Assembly: GCA_947627425.1 (NCBI GenBank)
Contig: CANQVZ010000001.1
Span: 62,001 to 126,000, forward strand
Source: an uncultured Clostridia bacterium
GTDB taxonomy: Bacteria; Bacillota; Clostridia; Lachnospirales; CAG-274
Length of the DNA stretch: 64,000 nt
Reading direction: 5' to 3'
Shown: piece by piece, positions 30,225-39,225 of the stretch
Position numbering within the stretch: the first letter of the stretch is position 1
How the letters are laid out: each line of letters begins with the position of its first letter
Translations under genes and position numbers: made by a program
Notes under the pieces: model-generated
What the model was told of the DNA's origin: nothing
Databases searched by the model: none
Seen by the model: the letters and a program-made list of their open reading frames with translations, nothing else

Positions 30225-30314
30225 ATGGTGCTGTGAAAGGTATAAAACCAATCAACAAATGATATATTACCACAAAAAAAGAAGTTTGTCAATATTTTTT
30301 TTGATAAACCGTTC

Positions 30315-30403
30315 AAAAAAAGCTCCTCAAAAAGCCAGAAAGGGTAGGTGGGGGAGAGCTTTAAGAAGAGCTATATGCGGCTGTCTAAAAAACAGCCACC
30401 CTT
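30315..30403 (-). ncRNA. Candidate small RNA with its own promoter and terminator
   Basis: TTTACT-17-TATATT promoter (30427-30432 / 30404-30409); transcript GGGUGGCUGUUUUUUAGACAGCC...UCCCCCACC...GGAGCUUUUUUU ending in a U-tract. Confidence 0.45.
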
Positions 30404-30469
30404 AATATAACACATTTTGACCTTTAAGTAAATGAATAAACTGTAAATTAATATTAAGAAAAATATATT

Positions 30470-30505
30470 AAAAAGTCCACAAACCTTGAATTTATGGACT
30501 TTTTA
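30470..30505 (-). terminator. Terminator after the alpha/beta hydrolase gene
   Basis: AAAAAGTCCA...TGGACTTTTT. Confidence 0.75.
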
Positions 30506-30556
30506 TTAACAATATAAACCTTGTAAAGATTTTTCAAATTTGTAAACAAATGCCAT

Positions 30557-31510
30557 TCAGCCCGCCCTTTCAATAAAGCCGAATACGCCCCTCCAGTATC
30601 TTTCACCGTCCACAAGTGCGGACACGCCGTGTCCCGCTCCCTTTATTATCATGAGCGCTTTTTTGCACCTTGCTTTTTTGTAGAGCCTGTACGCCGTTTT
30701 AGTCGGTACAAGACTGTCTTTTTCGCCGTGTATGAAAAACGTGGGTATTTTTATGCGCGCCACTCTGTCTATGGGTGAGGCAAGCCTTAGGTCGTAGCCC
30801 GCTCTTTTAATACAGAGCATATTCAGTATATTCACAAGGGGAAAGGGCGGCAAGCCGAGATTGTGCATAAGCTCATAGCCTATTATGCCGTCGGCGCTTT
30901 CAAAGCTGCAATCGCTTATAACAGCCCTCACATTTTCGGGCAGTCTTTCTGACGCCGCCATGAGCACGGACGCAGCGCCCATGCTCACACCGTAGAGATA
31001 TATTTTTGCGTTTTTGTTTCCCCTTATTATAAGCCGAATGATGTTTATTATGTCCCGGCAGTCAGTAAACCCCATGCCTATATATTTTCCTCCGCTCCTG
31101 CCGTGGCAGCGCAGGTCGGGCGCAACTACATTCAAGCCCCTGTCATAGAATTTTTTTGACGCATGGGCAAGAGCAGAGCCATCGCAGCCATACCCGTGAA
31201 CAACCACAGCCCATTTGTCAGAAATCTCCTGCTGAATATATATCTTACAATATATAGGGGCGTCATCATAACCCTTAACATAACAGGCAGTATTTCTGCC
31301 GTTTTGCTCCCATCGTTTTCTTTTTTCTTTTTCATTTTTGTTGTCCTCCTCCATTATTTTCTGCTCTCTTGAAAGATCAGTCAGCCCTGCCAGCTTCAGC
31401 TTGTCGCCTGCGCCGAGTATGGTTTCAAACACGGCGCCCATCTCATTTGCAAATTCCGCAAGCCCCAGCGAAAGCCCCGCCGTAAGCAAAAGCTTATTCC
31501 TTGTTTTCAT
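30557..31510 (-). CDS. Alpha/beta hydrolase
   Basis: VVVHGYGCDGSALAHASKKF, GVSMGAASVL nucleophile elbow, FIHGEKDSLVP, GAGHG catalytic His. Confidence 0.9.
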   Translation of the reverse strand: MKTRNKLLLTAGLSLGLAEFANEMGAVFETILGAGDKLKLAGLTDLSREQKIMEEDNKNEKEKRKRWEQNGRNTACYVKGYDDAPIYCKIYIQQEISDKWAVVVHGYGCDGSALAHASKKFYDRGLNVVAPDLRCHGRSGGKYIGMGFTDCRDIINIIRLIIRGNKNAKIYLYGVSMGAASVLMAASERLPENVRAVISDCSFESADGIIGYELMHNLGLPPFPLVNILNMLCIKRAGYDLRLASPIDRVARIKIPTFFIHGEKDSLVPTKTAYRLYKKARCKKALMIIKGAGHGVSALVDGERYWRGVFGFIERAG

Positions 31511-31637
31511 CTTCGTGCTCTCCGTTGAAGTCTATGAAGCTTTCGCCTATGGAATCCGTTACGCCCTCCGAAAGATGCGCCAAGTCTCCGTCGTTATACA
31601 TAAGCCCTATCAAAAAATCCTTCTGCTTTTTGTCCAA
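31494..31637 (-). CDS. Small 47 aa ORF with TTG start, coupled to the hydrolase gene
   Basis: AAGGAGGTGTTTGGC-TTG; translates LDKKQKDFLIGLMYNDGDLAHLSEGVTDSIGESFIDFNGEHEDENKE; 3' end overlaps hydrolase ATG. Confidence 0.55.
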   Translation of the reverse strand: MDKKQKDFLIGLMYNDGDLAHLSEGVTDSIGESFIDFNGEHEDENKE

Positions 31638-31750
31638 GCCAAACACCTCCTTAAAGCTATTTTGTTCAATTGTTTTGATAATAATACTTTATTTTCCGCT
31701 TTAAATATGTTAAAATTATACATACACAAAAATTGTCGGGAGGCAAGTCT

Positions 31751-33100
31751 ATGCTCGCAAAGGTAAGAGAGACCGTTGAAAAATATAATATGCTCACAAA
31801 GGGCGACAGCGTGGTTGTCGGCGTTTCGGGCGGAGCGGACTCCGTGTGTCTTGCCGATGTGCTGAACCGCCTTAAGGACGAATACGAGCTGGACATCACG
31901 CTTGTGCATGTCAATCACAACATAAGGGGCGATGAAGCCAAGCGCGATGAAAACTTCGTAAGAGAGCTTGCCAAAAAATACGGCAACAAAATAAGGGTTT
32001 TCAGCTATCCCGTTGAAAGCATAGCCAAGGACGAGGGAATAACGGTCGAGGAGGCGGGCAGAAGGCTCCGCTATGAGGCGTTCGGCATTGCCGCGGGCAA
32101 AGACGGCAAAATAGCCGTTGCCCACAACACCAACGACAACTGCGAAACCATGTTTATGCGCTTTTTCAGAGGCACGGGCATAAAGGGCTTAAGAGGTATA
32201 GCCCCCGTGAGGGACAATATCATAAGACCGCTTCTTTATGTGTCGAGAGATGAAATAGAAGCCTATTGCAAAGAAAACGGCTTGAGCTGGTGTACGGACT
32301 GCACCAACAGCGTTGAGCAGTACACAAGGAATAAGATACGCCTTTCCGTCATACCGCTTGTGCAGAGGGAATTTAACGAAAATATAGTCAATACGCTTCT
32401 CAGGACCTCTCAGCTCATGTCGGAGGAGGACGACTATATTGAAAGACAGGCGCAGAGGGCTTATAAAGAGTGCGAAACGGAGCCTCACAGAATACTTGCG
32501 GACAAGCTTCTCAGCTTTGACAGAGTGCTCCAAAAGCGCATAGTGCGCATTGGCTTCAGGGATTTTTCGCCCGATCTGCACGATATTTCTTTCAGCCATG
32601 TTGAAAATGTGCTTTCCCTTGCGGAGGGCGCAAGCGGAAAGTATGCGGAGCTTCCCCATGGACTAAGAGCCGTGAGAGAGCACAACACCATTCTTTTCTG
32701 TAAGGCGGCGGATGAAGAAGCCGAGCCGGATATATTGCTTGAAAGGGATAAAAAATACAGCTTTAAAAACATAAGCGTAATGCTTTCGGAGCAAAAAAAA
32801 GCGGAAAAATGCAAAAAAATGTATACCGTAAGTCTGGATTGTGATAAAATGGAAGGAGAACCCGTTTTAAGATTCAGGCGCGAGGGAGATAAAATAAGGC
32901 TGCCCTTTGGCACAAAGAGCCTTAAAAAGCTCTTTATAGACGACAAAATACCCCTAAGCAAAAGAAATGCCATACCGCTCATAGCCTACGGCAGCGATGT
33001 GGTATGGATAAGCGGTGTGAAGACATCGGCATATTACAGAGCGGGCGAAAACAGCAGAATACTTTATTTATATGTATGGGAGGACAACGAAAATGACTGA
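31751..33100 (+). CDS. tilS: tRNA(Ile)-lysidine synthetase
   Basis: VVGVSGGADSVCLADVL (SGGxDS), HVNHNIRGDEA, AVAHNTNDNCET. Confidence 0.95.
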   Translation: MLAKVRETVEKYNMLTKGDSVVVGVSGGADSVCLADVLNRLKDEYELDITLVHVNHNIRGDEAKRDENFVRELAKKYGNKIRVFSYPVESIAKDEGITVEEAGRRLRYEAFGIAAGKDGKIAVAHNTNDNCETMFMRFFRGTGIKGLRGIAPVRDNIIRPLLYVSRDEIEAYCKENGLSWCTDCTNSVEQYTRNKIRLSVIPLVQREFNENIVNTLLRTSQLMSEEDDYIERQAQRAYKECETEPHRILADKLLSFDRVLQKRIVRIGFRDFSPDLHDISFSHVENVLSLAEGASGKYAELPHGLRAVREHNTILFCKAADEEAEPDILLERDKKYSFKNISVMLSEQKKAEKCKKMYTVSLDCDKMEGEPVLRFRREGDKIRLPFGTKSLKKLFIDDKIPLSKRNAIPLIAYGSDVVWISGVKTSAYYRAGENSRILYLYVWEDNEND

Positions 33101-33623
33101 AAGAGTTACAACACTCATTTCCGAAAAGGAGCTTAAAGAAAGAGTAACGAGCATAGCCGCTGAGATAACAAAGAGCTACAACGGCGAGGAGGTCAAGACT
33201 ATATGTGTCTTAAAGGGCGCGGTAATGTTTATGGTGGATCTGGTCAAGTATCTGGAGCTTCCCGTCAAGTTCGACTTCATGGATGTTTCAAGCTACGGCA
33301 ACGACACGTCGTCAAGCGGAAACATAAAGATATTAAAGGACCTTGACGACCCCATAGAGGGTGAAAATATACTCATAGTCGAGGATATAATTGACAGCGG
33401 AAGGACGCTTTACTATCTCATAGAGTATTTAAAGAGCAAAAATCCCAAGTCAATAAAGCTCTGCACGCTTTTCAATAAGCCCGACAGACGCGAGTTCGAT
33501 GTGGAGGTGGACTGGATAGGCTTTGAGATACCCGATGAATTTATAGTTGGCTACGGTCTTGACTATGCCCAGCGCTACAGAAACCTTCCCTACATAGGCA
33601 TACTTCACTTTGACGAGGACTGA
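33093..33623 (+). CDS. hpt: Hypoxanthine phosphoribosyltransferase
   Basis: ILIVEDIIDSGRTL PRPP motif, VCVLKGA-like ICVLKGAVMFMVDL; overlaps tilS end. Confidence 0.95.
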   Translation: MTERVTTLISEKELKERVTSIAAEITKSYNGEEVKTICVLKGAVMFMVDLVKYLELPVKFDFMDVSSYGNDTSSSGNIKILKDLDDPIEGENILIVEDIIDSGRTLYYLIEYLKSKNPKSIKLCTLFNKPDRREFDVEVDWIGFEIPDEFIVGYGLDYAQRYRNLPYIGILHFDED

Positions 33624-33640
33624 TATAGGGCTTCAAAGCC

Positions 33641-35146
33641 CTATAATCTCAAGTCCTCTTTTTTTATACAGCCCGTTTGGAATATCAGAAAAACATATAT
33701 CAAAAATGCCGCTGCCACCGTGCATATCATGTTGTATTTGAACTCGGTATTTTGCCAAATGTGCCTTGAACACATTTTTGACACCATGCAGGCTGCCGCT
33801 GAGGCTATTGCGGGCTTTATGAACTGTGAGGCGAGCGGAAGTTTTATTTCCAGTATACGGCTCACACGGTAAAGCGTCATAAATGTGATCATTATGCTGC
33901 TAAGTATCCACACATACAAAAAGGCGTTTATGCCGTAGAGCGGTATAAGAAGGACTATGCCCGCTATGTTTATAAGCGATGAAAAAACGCCCGTTTTGAA
34001 TATAAAAAGCTGTTCGCCAAGTCCGTTGAGCACTGCCGAGAGCGTTACTTGGGTGTACATGAAAGGACACATTATTGCAAGCATCCTCAGCATATTTCCT
34101 ATCTGTCTTTGAGAGTATATCAGTATTCCCAGCTCGTCGGGATAGGCTATGAATATTGCTGTTGTAAATACGCTTATTATGGCGGTTATCGTCAGGGACT
34201 GATGTATTGTGCTCTTTATGCGCAGCCTGTTTTTGAGCGCATAGCTTTCGGATATTGCGGGCATTGTCGCAGTCGCAAGAGCCGTCAGCAGCGATGAGGG
34301 AAATGTTATAAGGGGCATTGCCATTCCCGTGAGCCTTCCCAGCAGGCTTATTGCCTCCGATTCCGACATACCGAAGCGTATGAGCTGTCTTGGAATGAGC
34401 AGATTTTCGGCCGTTGAAAACAAGGACCCCGTCATACGGTTAAGCGTGAGAGGCACAGCCATTGCGCCTATCATCATTGCAGCCTTGCCTACAGACAGTG
34501 TGTGGCTGTAGTGCTTGTGCCGTGTTATGTGGTATATCAGCACATAAATAAAGGATATTATCTCTCCCGCTGCCATGCCCCACACGGCTGCTCCACAGGC
34601 ATATTCCAAGCCCCTCGGTATGAGAGTGGAGGCAAGCATATATATTACCGCCATTCTCACGCATTGTTCCAATATCTGACTTACGGCGGATATCGTTGTG
34701 TTCTGCAAGCCCAGATAATAGCCGCGCATGACGGAGCCTGCCGCCATGAAGGGAAAGCATAGGCTTATTATACGCAATGAAAGGGCAGTCTTGGGATTTT
34801 TTATTATGTATTCGGCTATTTCCTCGGAGAAGAAATACATTGCAAGGCTAAAGCATAGAGCTATACCTACGGCTGCGGCAACGGAGCAGTGCAGCAGCCT
34901 CTTTGCGTTTCCTATGCTGCCCTTTGCCTTTTCCTGCGCGGTAAGCTTTGACATGGTGGTGGAAAGTCCCGAGGATGACACAGACCACACCAGCATATAA
35001 AGCGGAGTTATAAGCTGAAAAAGTCCCATTCCTTCCGCACCTATTGTCTTTGCCATGTATATTCTGTAAAAGAAGCCTATCAGCCTTGTTATTATGTTTG
35101 CAGCGGTCAGTATCATCGCGCCCTTTATTATGGTCTGTCTGTACAT
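33641..35146 (-). CDS. SpoVB/MurJ-like polysaccharide biosynthesis (MOP superfamily) flippase
   Basis: MYRQTIIKGAMILTAANIITRLIGFFYRIYMAKTIGAEGMGLFQLI N-terminus, multi-pass. Confidence 0.88.
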   Translation of the reverse strand: MYRQTIIKGAMILTAANIITRLIGFFYRIYMAKTIGAEGMGLFQLITPLYMLVWSVSSSGLSTTMSKLTAQEKAKGSIGNAKRLLHCSVAAAVGIALCFSLAMYFFSEEIAEYIIKNPKTALSLRIISLCFPFMAAGSVMRGYYLGLQNTTISAVSQILEQCVRMAVIYMLASTLIPRGLEYACGAAVWGMAAGEIISFIYVLIYHITRHKHYSHTLSVGKAAMMIGAMAVPLTLNRMTGSLFSTAENLLIPRQLIRFGMSESEAISLLGRLTGMAMPLITFPSSLLTALATATMPAISESYALKNRLRIKSTIHQSLTITAIISVFTTAIFIAYPDELGILIYSQRQIGNMLRMLAIMCPFMYTQVTLSAVLNGLGEQLFIFKTGVFSSLINIAGIVLLIPLYGINAFLYVWILSSIMITFMTLYRVSRILEIKLPLASQFIKPAIASAAACMVSKMCSRHIWQNTEFKYNMICTVAAAFLIYVFLIFQTGCIKKEDLRL

Positions 35147-35249
35147 AAAATTATCTCCGCGCAAAAATGAGCTTAAAATATTTTATGAAAAAGTGTGTAA
35201 ATTATGAGGGATTTGTGTTAATATAAGGTATAGGTCAAAGGAGGTGACA

Positions 35250-37112
35250 ATGTTGTTTGATATAAAAGCAGAGCTTAAAAAACTGCCGTCCTCGCCCGGA
35301 GTTTATATAATGCGCGATGAAACGGACGAAATAATATATGTGGGCAAGGCTAAGGTGCTCAAAAACAGGGTGAGGCAGTATTTTCAGAACTCCGCCTCGC
35401 ACTCCGTGAAGGTAAGGACTATGGTAAGCCATATTTATCGCTTTGAATATATCGTCACCAACAGTGAGCTGGAGGCGCTTATACTTGAAAACACGCTTAT
35501 CAAACAGCATTCGCCCAAGTATAACATACTCCTTAAGGATGACAAGACCTATCCCTATATAAAGGTGACTCTGAACGAGCAGTTCCCGCGCGTCATAATG
35601 ACAAGACAGCACTTAAAGGACAAGGCAAAGTATTTCGGACCCTTTACGAGCGGATTGACAGTCAAGGAAAATATAGAGCTTATACACAGGATATGGGAGA
35701 TAAGGCGCTGTACAAAGGTATTTCCGCGGGATATAAACAAGGAAAGACCCTGTCTCAATTATCACATAGGCAGATGCAAGGCGCCCTGCAACGCCCTTAT
35801 AGACGAGAAGGAATATAACAAGATGATAGACGGTGTTCTGGACTTTCTGAGCGGAAAGACGGACGAGCTTACCGCAGAGCTGCAATTAAAGATGCAGCAG
35901 GCTTCAGACAATCTGGAGTTTGAAAAGGCGGCGGAGTACAGGGACACCATAAACAATGTCAGGGCGCTCAATGAAAAGCAGATAATAGAGAGTATGCACA
36001 CAAACGAAAGGGATGTCATAGGATTTGCACGCAATGAAAAGGGCGACTGTGTTGTGCAGATATTCTTCATAAGGGGAGGCAAGATAACGGGCAGAGAGCA
36101 TTTTATGCCCGAAAACTGCGGAGACACCCCCGACAGCCTCATGCTTTCGGAGTTTATACAGCTTTTCTACAGCGGTACGCCCTATATTCCGAAGGAAATA
36201 ATACTTCAATGCGACATAGAGGACTTTGAGCTTGTGTCGGGCTGGCTGAGCGAGAGCAAGGGACAGAGAGTGAATATACTTGTGCCGCAGAAGGGCGAGA
36301 GAAAAAGACTTGTGGATATGGCAAGGAACAACGCACAAATAGTGCTCGATAAATTCGGAGCCAATATTCTGAGGGAGCAGAGGCGCACAACGGGCGCGCT
36401 CGAGGAAATACAGAGGGCGCTTGAAACGGACATAGAGCTTGAAAGAATAGAGAGCTACGATATCTCAAACACGCAGGGCTTTCAGTCCGTTGCATCTATG
36501 GTGGTGTTTGAAAACGGTATGCCCAAGCGCAGCGATTACAGAAAATTCAGGATAAAAAGCGTCATGGGCGCGGATGACTATGCCAGCATGGCGGAGGTTA
36601 TATCGAGACGGTTCACCCGTTATCTCAATGAAACTACCGATCCCGAGGTCAAAAAAGCGGGCTTTGACCGCCTGCCATCAATGATATTCCTTGACGGCGG
36701 AAAGGGACAAATATCAGCCGTAAAGGCGGTGCTTGACGATATGGGCATCAATGTGCCCGTCTGCGGTATGGTAAAGGACGACCGCCACAGGACAAGGGCG
36801 CTTTTGTATAAGGGCAGGGAAAGAGAGCTTGATATGCACAGCGAGGGCTTTAAGCTCCTTACAAGGATACAGGACGAGGTTCACCGCTTCGCCATAGATT
36901 ATCACAGACAGCTCCGCTCACAGAAGCAGATACACAGCATACTGGAGGATATAAAGGGCATAGGCGATGTCAGGAGAAAGGCGCTCATGGCGCACTTCGG
37001 CGATATATCCGCTATCCGCTCGGCGGATGTGGAGGAGCTGAGAGCCGTGGACGGCATGGACGCACGCTCCGCAGAGGCGGTGTATAACTTTTTCAGAGGT
37101 AAAAAAAATTAA
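35250..37112 (+). CDS. uvrC: Excinuclease ABC subunit C
   Basis: LPSSPGVYIMRDETDEIIYVGKAKVLKNRVRQYF GIY-YIG domain; CLNYHIGRCKAPC. Confidence 0.97.
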   Translation: MLFDIKAELKKLPSSPGVYIMRDETDEIIYVGKAKVLKNRVRQYFQNSASHSVKVRTMVSHIYRFEYIVTNSELEALILENTLIKQHSPKYNILLKDDKTYPYIKVTLNEQFPRVIMTRQHLKDKAKYFGPFTSGLTVKENIELIHRIWEIRRCTKVFPRDINKERPCLNYHIGRCKAPCNALIDEKEYNKMIDGVLDFLSGKTDELTAELQLKMQQASDNLEFEKAAEYRDTINNVRALNEKQIIESMHTNERDVIGFARNEKGDCVVQIFFIRGGKITGREHFMPENCGDTPDSLMLSEFIQLFYSGTPYIPKEIILQCDIEDFELVSGWLSESKGQRVNILVPQKGERKRLVDMARNNAQIVLDKFGANILREQRRTTGALEEIQRALETDIELERIESYDISNTQGFQSVASMVVFENGMPKRSDYRKFRIKSVMGADDYASMAEVISRRFTRYLNETTDPEVKKAGFDRLPSMIFLDGGKGQISAVKAVLDDMGINVPVCGMVKDDRHRTRALLYKGRERELDMHSEGFKLLTRIQDEVHRFAIDYHRQLRSQKQIHSILEDIKGIGDVRRKALMAHFGDISAIRSADVEELRAVDGMDARSAEAVYNFFRGKKN

Positions 37113-37138
37113 AAGCAGAGGGGGTTCCTCTGCTTTTT
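37111..37138 (+). terminator. uvrC terminator
   Basis: AAAAGCAGAGGgggttCCTCTGCTTTTT. Confidence 0.85.
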
Positions 37139-37198
37139 GTTGGTAAGCTGTATTTTGCAATCGGTATTTTAGTTAAGCTAAAAGCCGATATCCTTGCC

Positions 37199-37403
37199 TG
37201 TAGGGGAGACCTTCGGTCTCCCGCGGGCGACACACAGGTCGCCCCTACGAGTGATTAGCTCACATTGTGGTTTGTAGGGGCGTGCATTGCACGCCCGAAT
37301 ATAACATTTTTTTGAATTTTTCAGCAGTCTGAGGCAGAGGATTTCTCTGCCTCTCGGCTCCCCCTTTGGGGGAGCTGGCAACTCGTAGAGTTGACTGAGG
37401 GGG
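37199..37403. repeat. Composite palindromic intergenic repeat, copy R2
   Basis: GGGCGTGCATTGCACGCCC block plus CTCTCGGCTCCCCCTTTGGGGGAGCTGGCAACTCGTAGAGTTGACTGAGGGGG block. Confidence 0.8.
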
Positions 37404-37414
37404 CATAAACATAC

Positions 37415-38842
37415 CTAAATAGCATTATCCGACAGCGCAAGCACCGGTTTTTTGTCCGCAAGCTGTTTATATGTGCGTGTGATGACCACAAGCGATATAA
37501 CGGCTGTCAATATATCCGACACGGGCATGGAATAGAGCACTCCGTCAAGCCCGAAAAATACGGGCAGCAGCAGGGCAAAGCCCACTCCGAAAACTATCTC
37601 TCTAGCCATTGAAAGCATTGTGGAGGCTGCCGCCTTTCCCATAGCCTGGAGGAAAATAAACGCTGCCTTGTTCACACAGGCAAAAACTATCATGCAAAGA
37701 TATATACGGAAGGCTTTTACGGCAAATTCCGTGTAGTATATGCTTTCGTTTGCCGCGCCGAATATGGCTATCAGTCTGTGAGGGAAAAGCTCCACAGCTA
37801 TGAACGCCAGGGCTCCCACGCACGCCTCCGATATGAGAAGAAGTGTGAAAAGCCTTTTGACGCGTTCCTTTAAGCCTGCGCCCATGTTAAAGCCTATTAT
37901 GGGTATACAGCCTGCTGCCATGCCCACAACTATTGAAATAACTATCTGAAAGAACTTCATAACTATTCCCACAACCGCCATAGGTATCTGAGCGTATTGC
38001 TCTGTTGAAAAAATGCTGTCAAGTGCGCCGTATTTTCTTATCATATTGTTTATGGCAGCCATAGCCGCAACAAGCGATATCTGCGACAAAAAGCTGCATA
38101 TGCCGAGCTTAAGCGTCATTCCCGCTACAGACGGCTTTAAAACAAAGCATTTTCTTGACAGGCGTACCGTCTTTGTATGGCACAGATACCAAAGCGCAAG
38201 CACCGCCGCGGCTATCTGACCTATGACCGTGGCAACGGCAGCGCCCATCATTCCCCACTTGAATACAAATATAAAAATAGGGTCAAGTATAATGTTTATC
38301 ACCGCACCGCAAAGCGTTGAAAGCATGGCAAAGGCAGGACTTCCGTCTGCTCTAATAATGGGGTTCATAGCCTGACCGAACATATAAAAGGGTATGCCCA
38401 AGGATATCCAGAAGAAATATTCCTTTGAATTTGCGAATGTTTCGCTGTTTACCGTTCCGCCGAAAATGGTTATTATTTTTTCGCTGAAAATAATGTAAAC
38501 GGCAGTCAGTACTATGCTCGATATTATTGTCATGATTATGGAGTTTCCCATGCTCCTGCCTGCGTCATCGCTCCTGCCGCTCCCGAGGCTTAAGCTCACG
38601 AAGGCGCAGCAGCCGTCGCCTATCATAACGGCTATGGCAAGGGCTATGACCGTAAGAGGAAAAACCACGGTGTTTGCCGCGTTTCCGTATGAACCCAGAT
38701 AGTCGGCATTTGCTATGAATATTTGGTCTACAATGTTGTACAATGCGCCCACAAGCAGAGAAATTATGCAGGGTATGGCGTATTTTCCCATGAGGGTGCT
38801 TATTTTTTCCTCTCCAAGATAAAGTTGATTTTTTTGTTCCAT
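37415..38842 (-). CDS. MATE family efflux transporter
   Basis: About 12 TM segments; KYAIPCIISLLVGALYNIVDQIFIAN, NPIIRADGSPAFAMLSTLCGAVINIILDPIFIF. Confidence 0.93.
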   Translation of the reverse strand: MEQKNQLYLGEEKISTLMGKYAIPCIISLLVGALYNIVDQIFIANADYLGSYGNAANTVVFPLTVIALAIAVMIGDGCCAFVSLSLGSGRSDDAGRSMGNSIIMTIISSIVLTAVYIIFSEKIITIFGGTVNSETFANSKEYFFWISLGIPFYMFGQAMNPIIRADGSPAFAMLSTLCGAVINIILDPIFIFVFKWGMMGAAVATVIGQIAAAVLALWYLCHTKTVRLSRKCFVLKPSVAGMTLKLGICSFLSQISLVAAMAAINNMIRKYGALDSIFSTEQYAQIPMAVVGIVMKFFQIVISIVVGMAAGCIPIIGFNMGAGLKERVKRLFTLLLISEACVGALAFIAVELFPHRLIAIFGAANESIYYTEFAVKAFRIYLCMIVFACVNKAAFIFLQAMGKAAASTMLSMAREIVFGVGFALLLPVFFGLDGVLYSMPVSDILTAVISLVVITRTYKQLADKKPVLALSDNAI

Positions 38843-38864
38843 TTTTATTTACCTCCCATAAAAC

Positions 38865-38905
38865 AAAAAAATGCGTATGTCCGTTTATCCGGACTTACGC
38901 ATTTT
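38865..38905 (-). terminator. Intrinsic terminator in the MATE leader (attenuator candidate)
   Basis: RNA: AAAAUGCGUA-A-GUCCG-GAUAAA-CGGAC-A-UACGCAUUUUUUU. Confidence 0.8.
38885..38902 (-). CDS. Leader peptide MRKSG* inside the terminator hairpin
   Basis: ATG CGT AAG TCC GGA TAA; start in 5' arm, stop in loop; promoter just upstream. Confidence 0.5.
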   Translation of the reverse strand: MRKSG

Positions 38906-38923
38906 CTGCTGCTCGATGAAATT

Positions 38924-38952
38924 ATTATAGCATATCGTGTGTTTTAAATCAA
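38924..38952 (-). promoter_or_regulatory. Promoter TTGATT-17-TATAAT for the MATE gene
   Basis: -35 at 38947-38952, -10 at 38924-38929, exact 17-nt spacing. Confidence 0.75.
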
Positions 38953-39039
38953 AGGCAGTTTTTCACAAATAAAATTAAAAAACATTCTTTTTTATGGGCA
39001 TTTGTTAAAAAGTAATAAATTATTTTAATAATGCAACAG

Positions 39040-39208
39040 CAAGACTTGCAAGCAAGTCTTGCACCCTACCACCATTTCAGCACAAAGCAAGCTTTGTCTG
39101 AAATGGTCCCCCTCCCCTGAAAGGGGAGGCAAGAGTTTGGGGTTTGCCCTCTGCCTCTCGGCTCCCCCTGCGGGGGAGCTGTCAACTCGTAGAGTTGACT
39201 GAGGGGGT
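39040..39208. repeat. Composite palindromic intergenic repeat, copy R3 (inverted relative to R1)
   Basis: CAAGACTTGCAAGCAAGTCTTG...CCCTACCACCATTTC...CTCTCGGCTCCCCCTGCGGGGGAGCTGTCAACTCGTAGAGTTGACTGAGGGGGT. Confidence 0.8.
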
Positions 39209-39225
39209 TGTACAAAGGAATATTC

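Noticed and set aside
33624-33645. Hairpin TATAGGGCTTcaAAGCCCTATA as a regulatory element
   Set aside because: It lies between convergent hpt and the flippase gene and overlaps the latter's 3' end; best read as a shared terminator-type stem.
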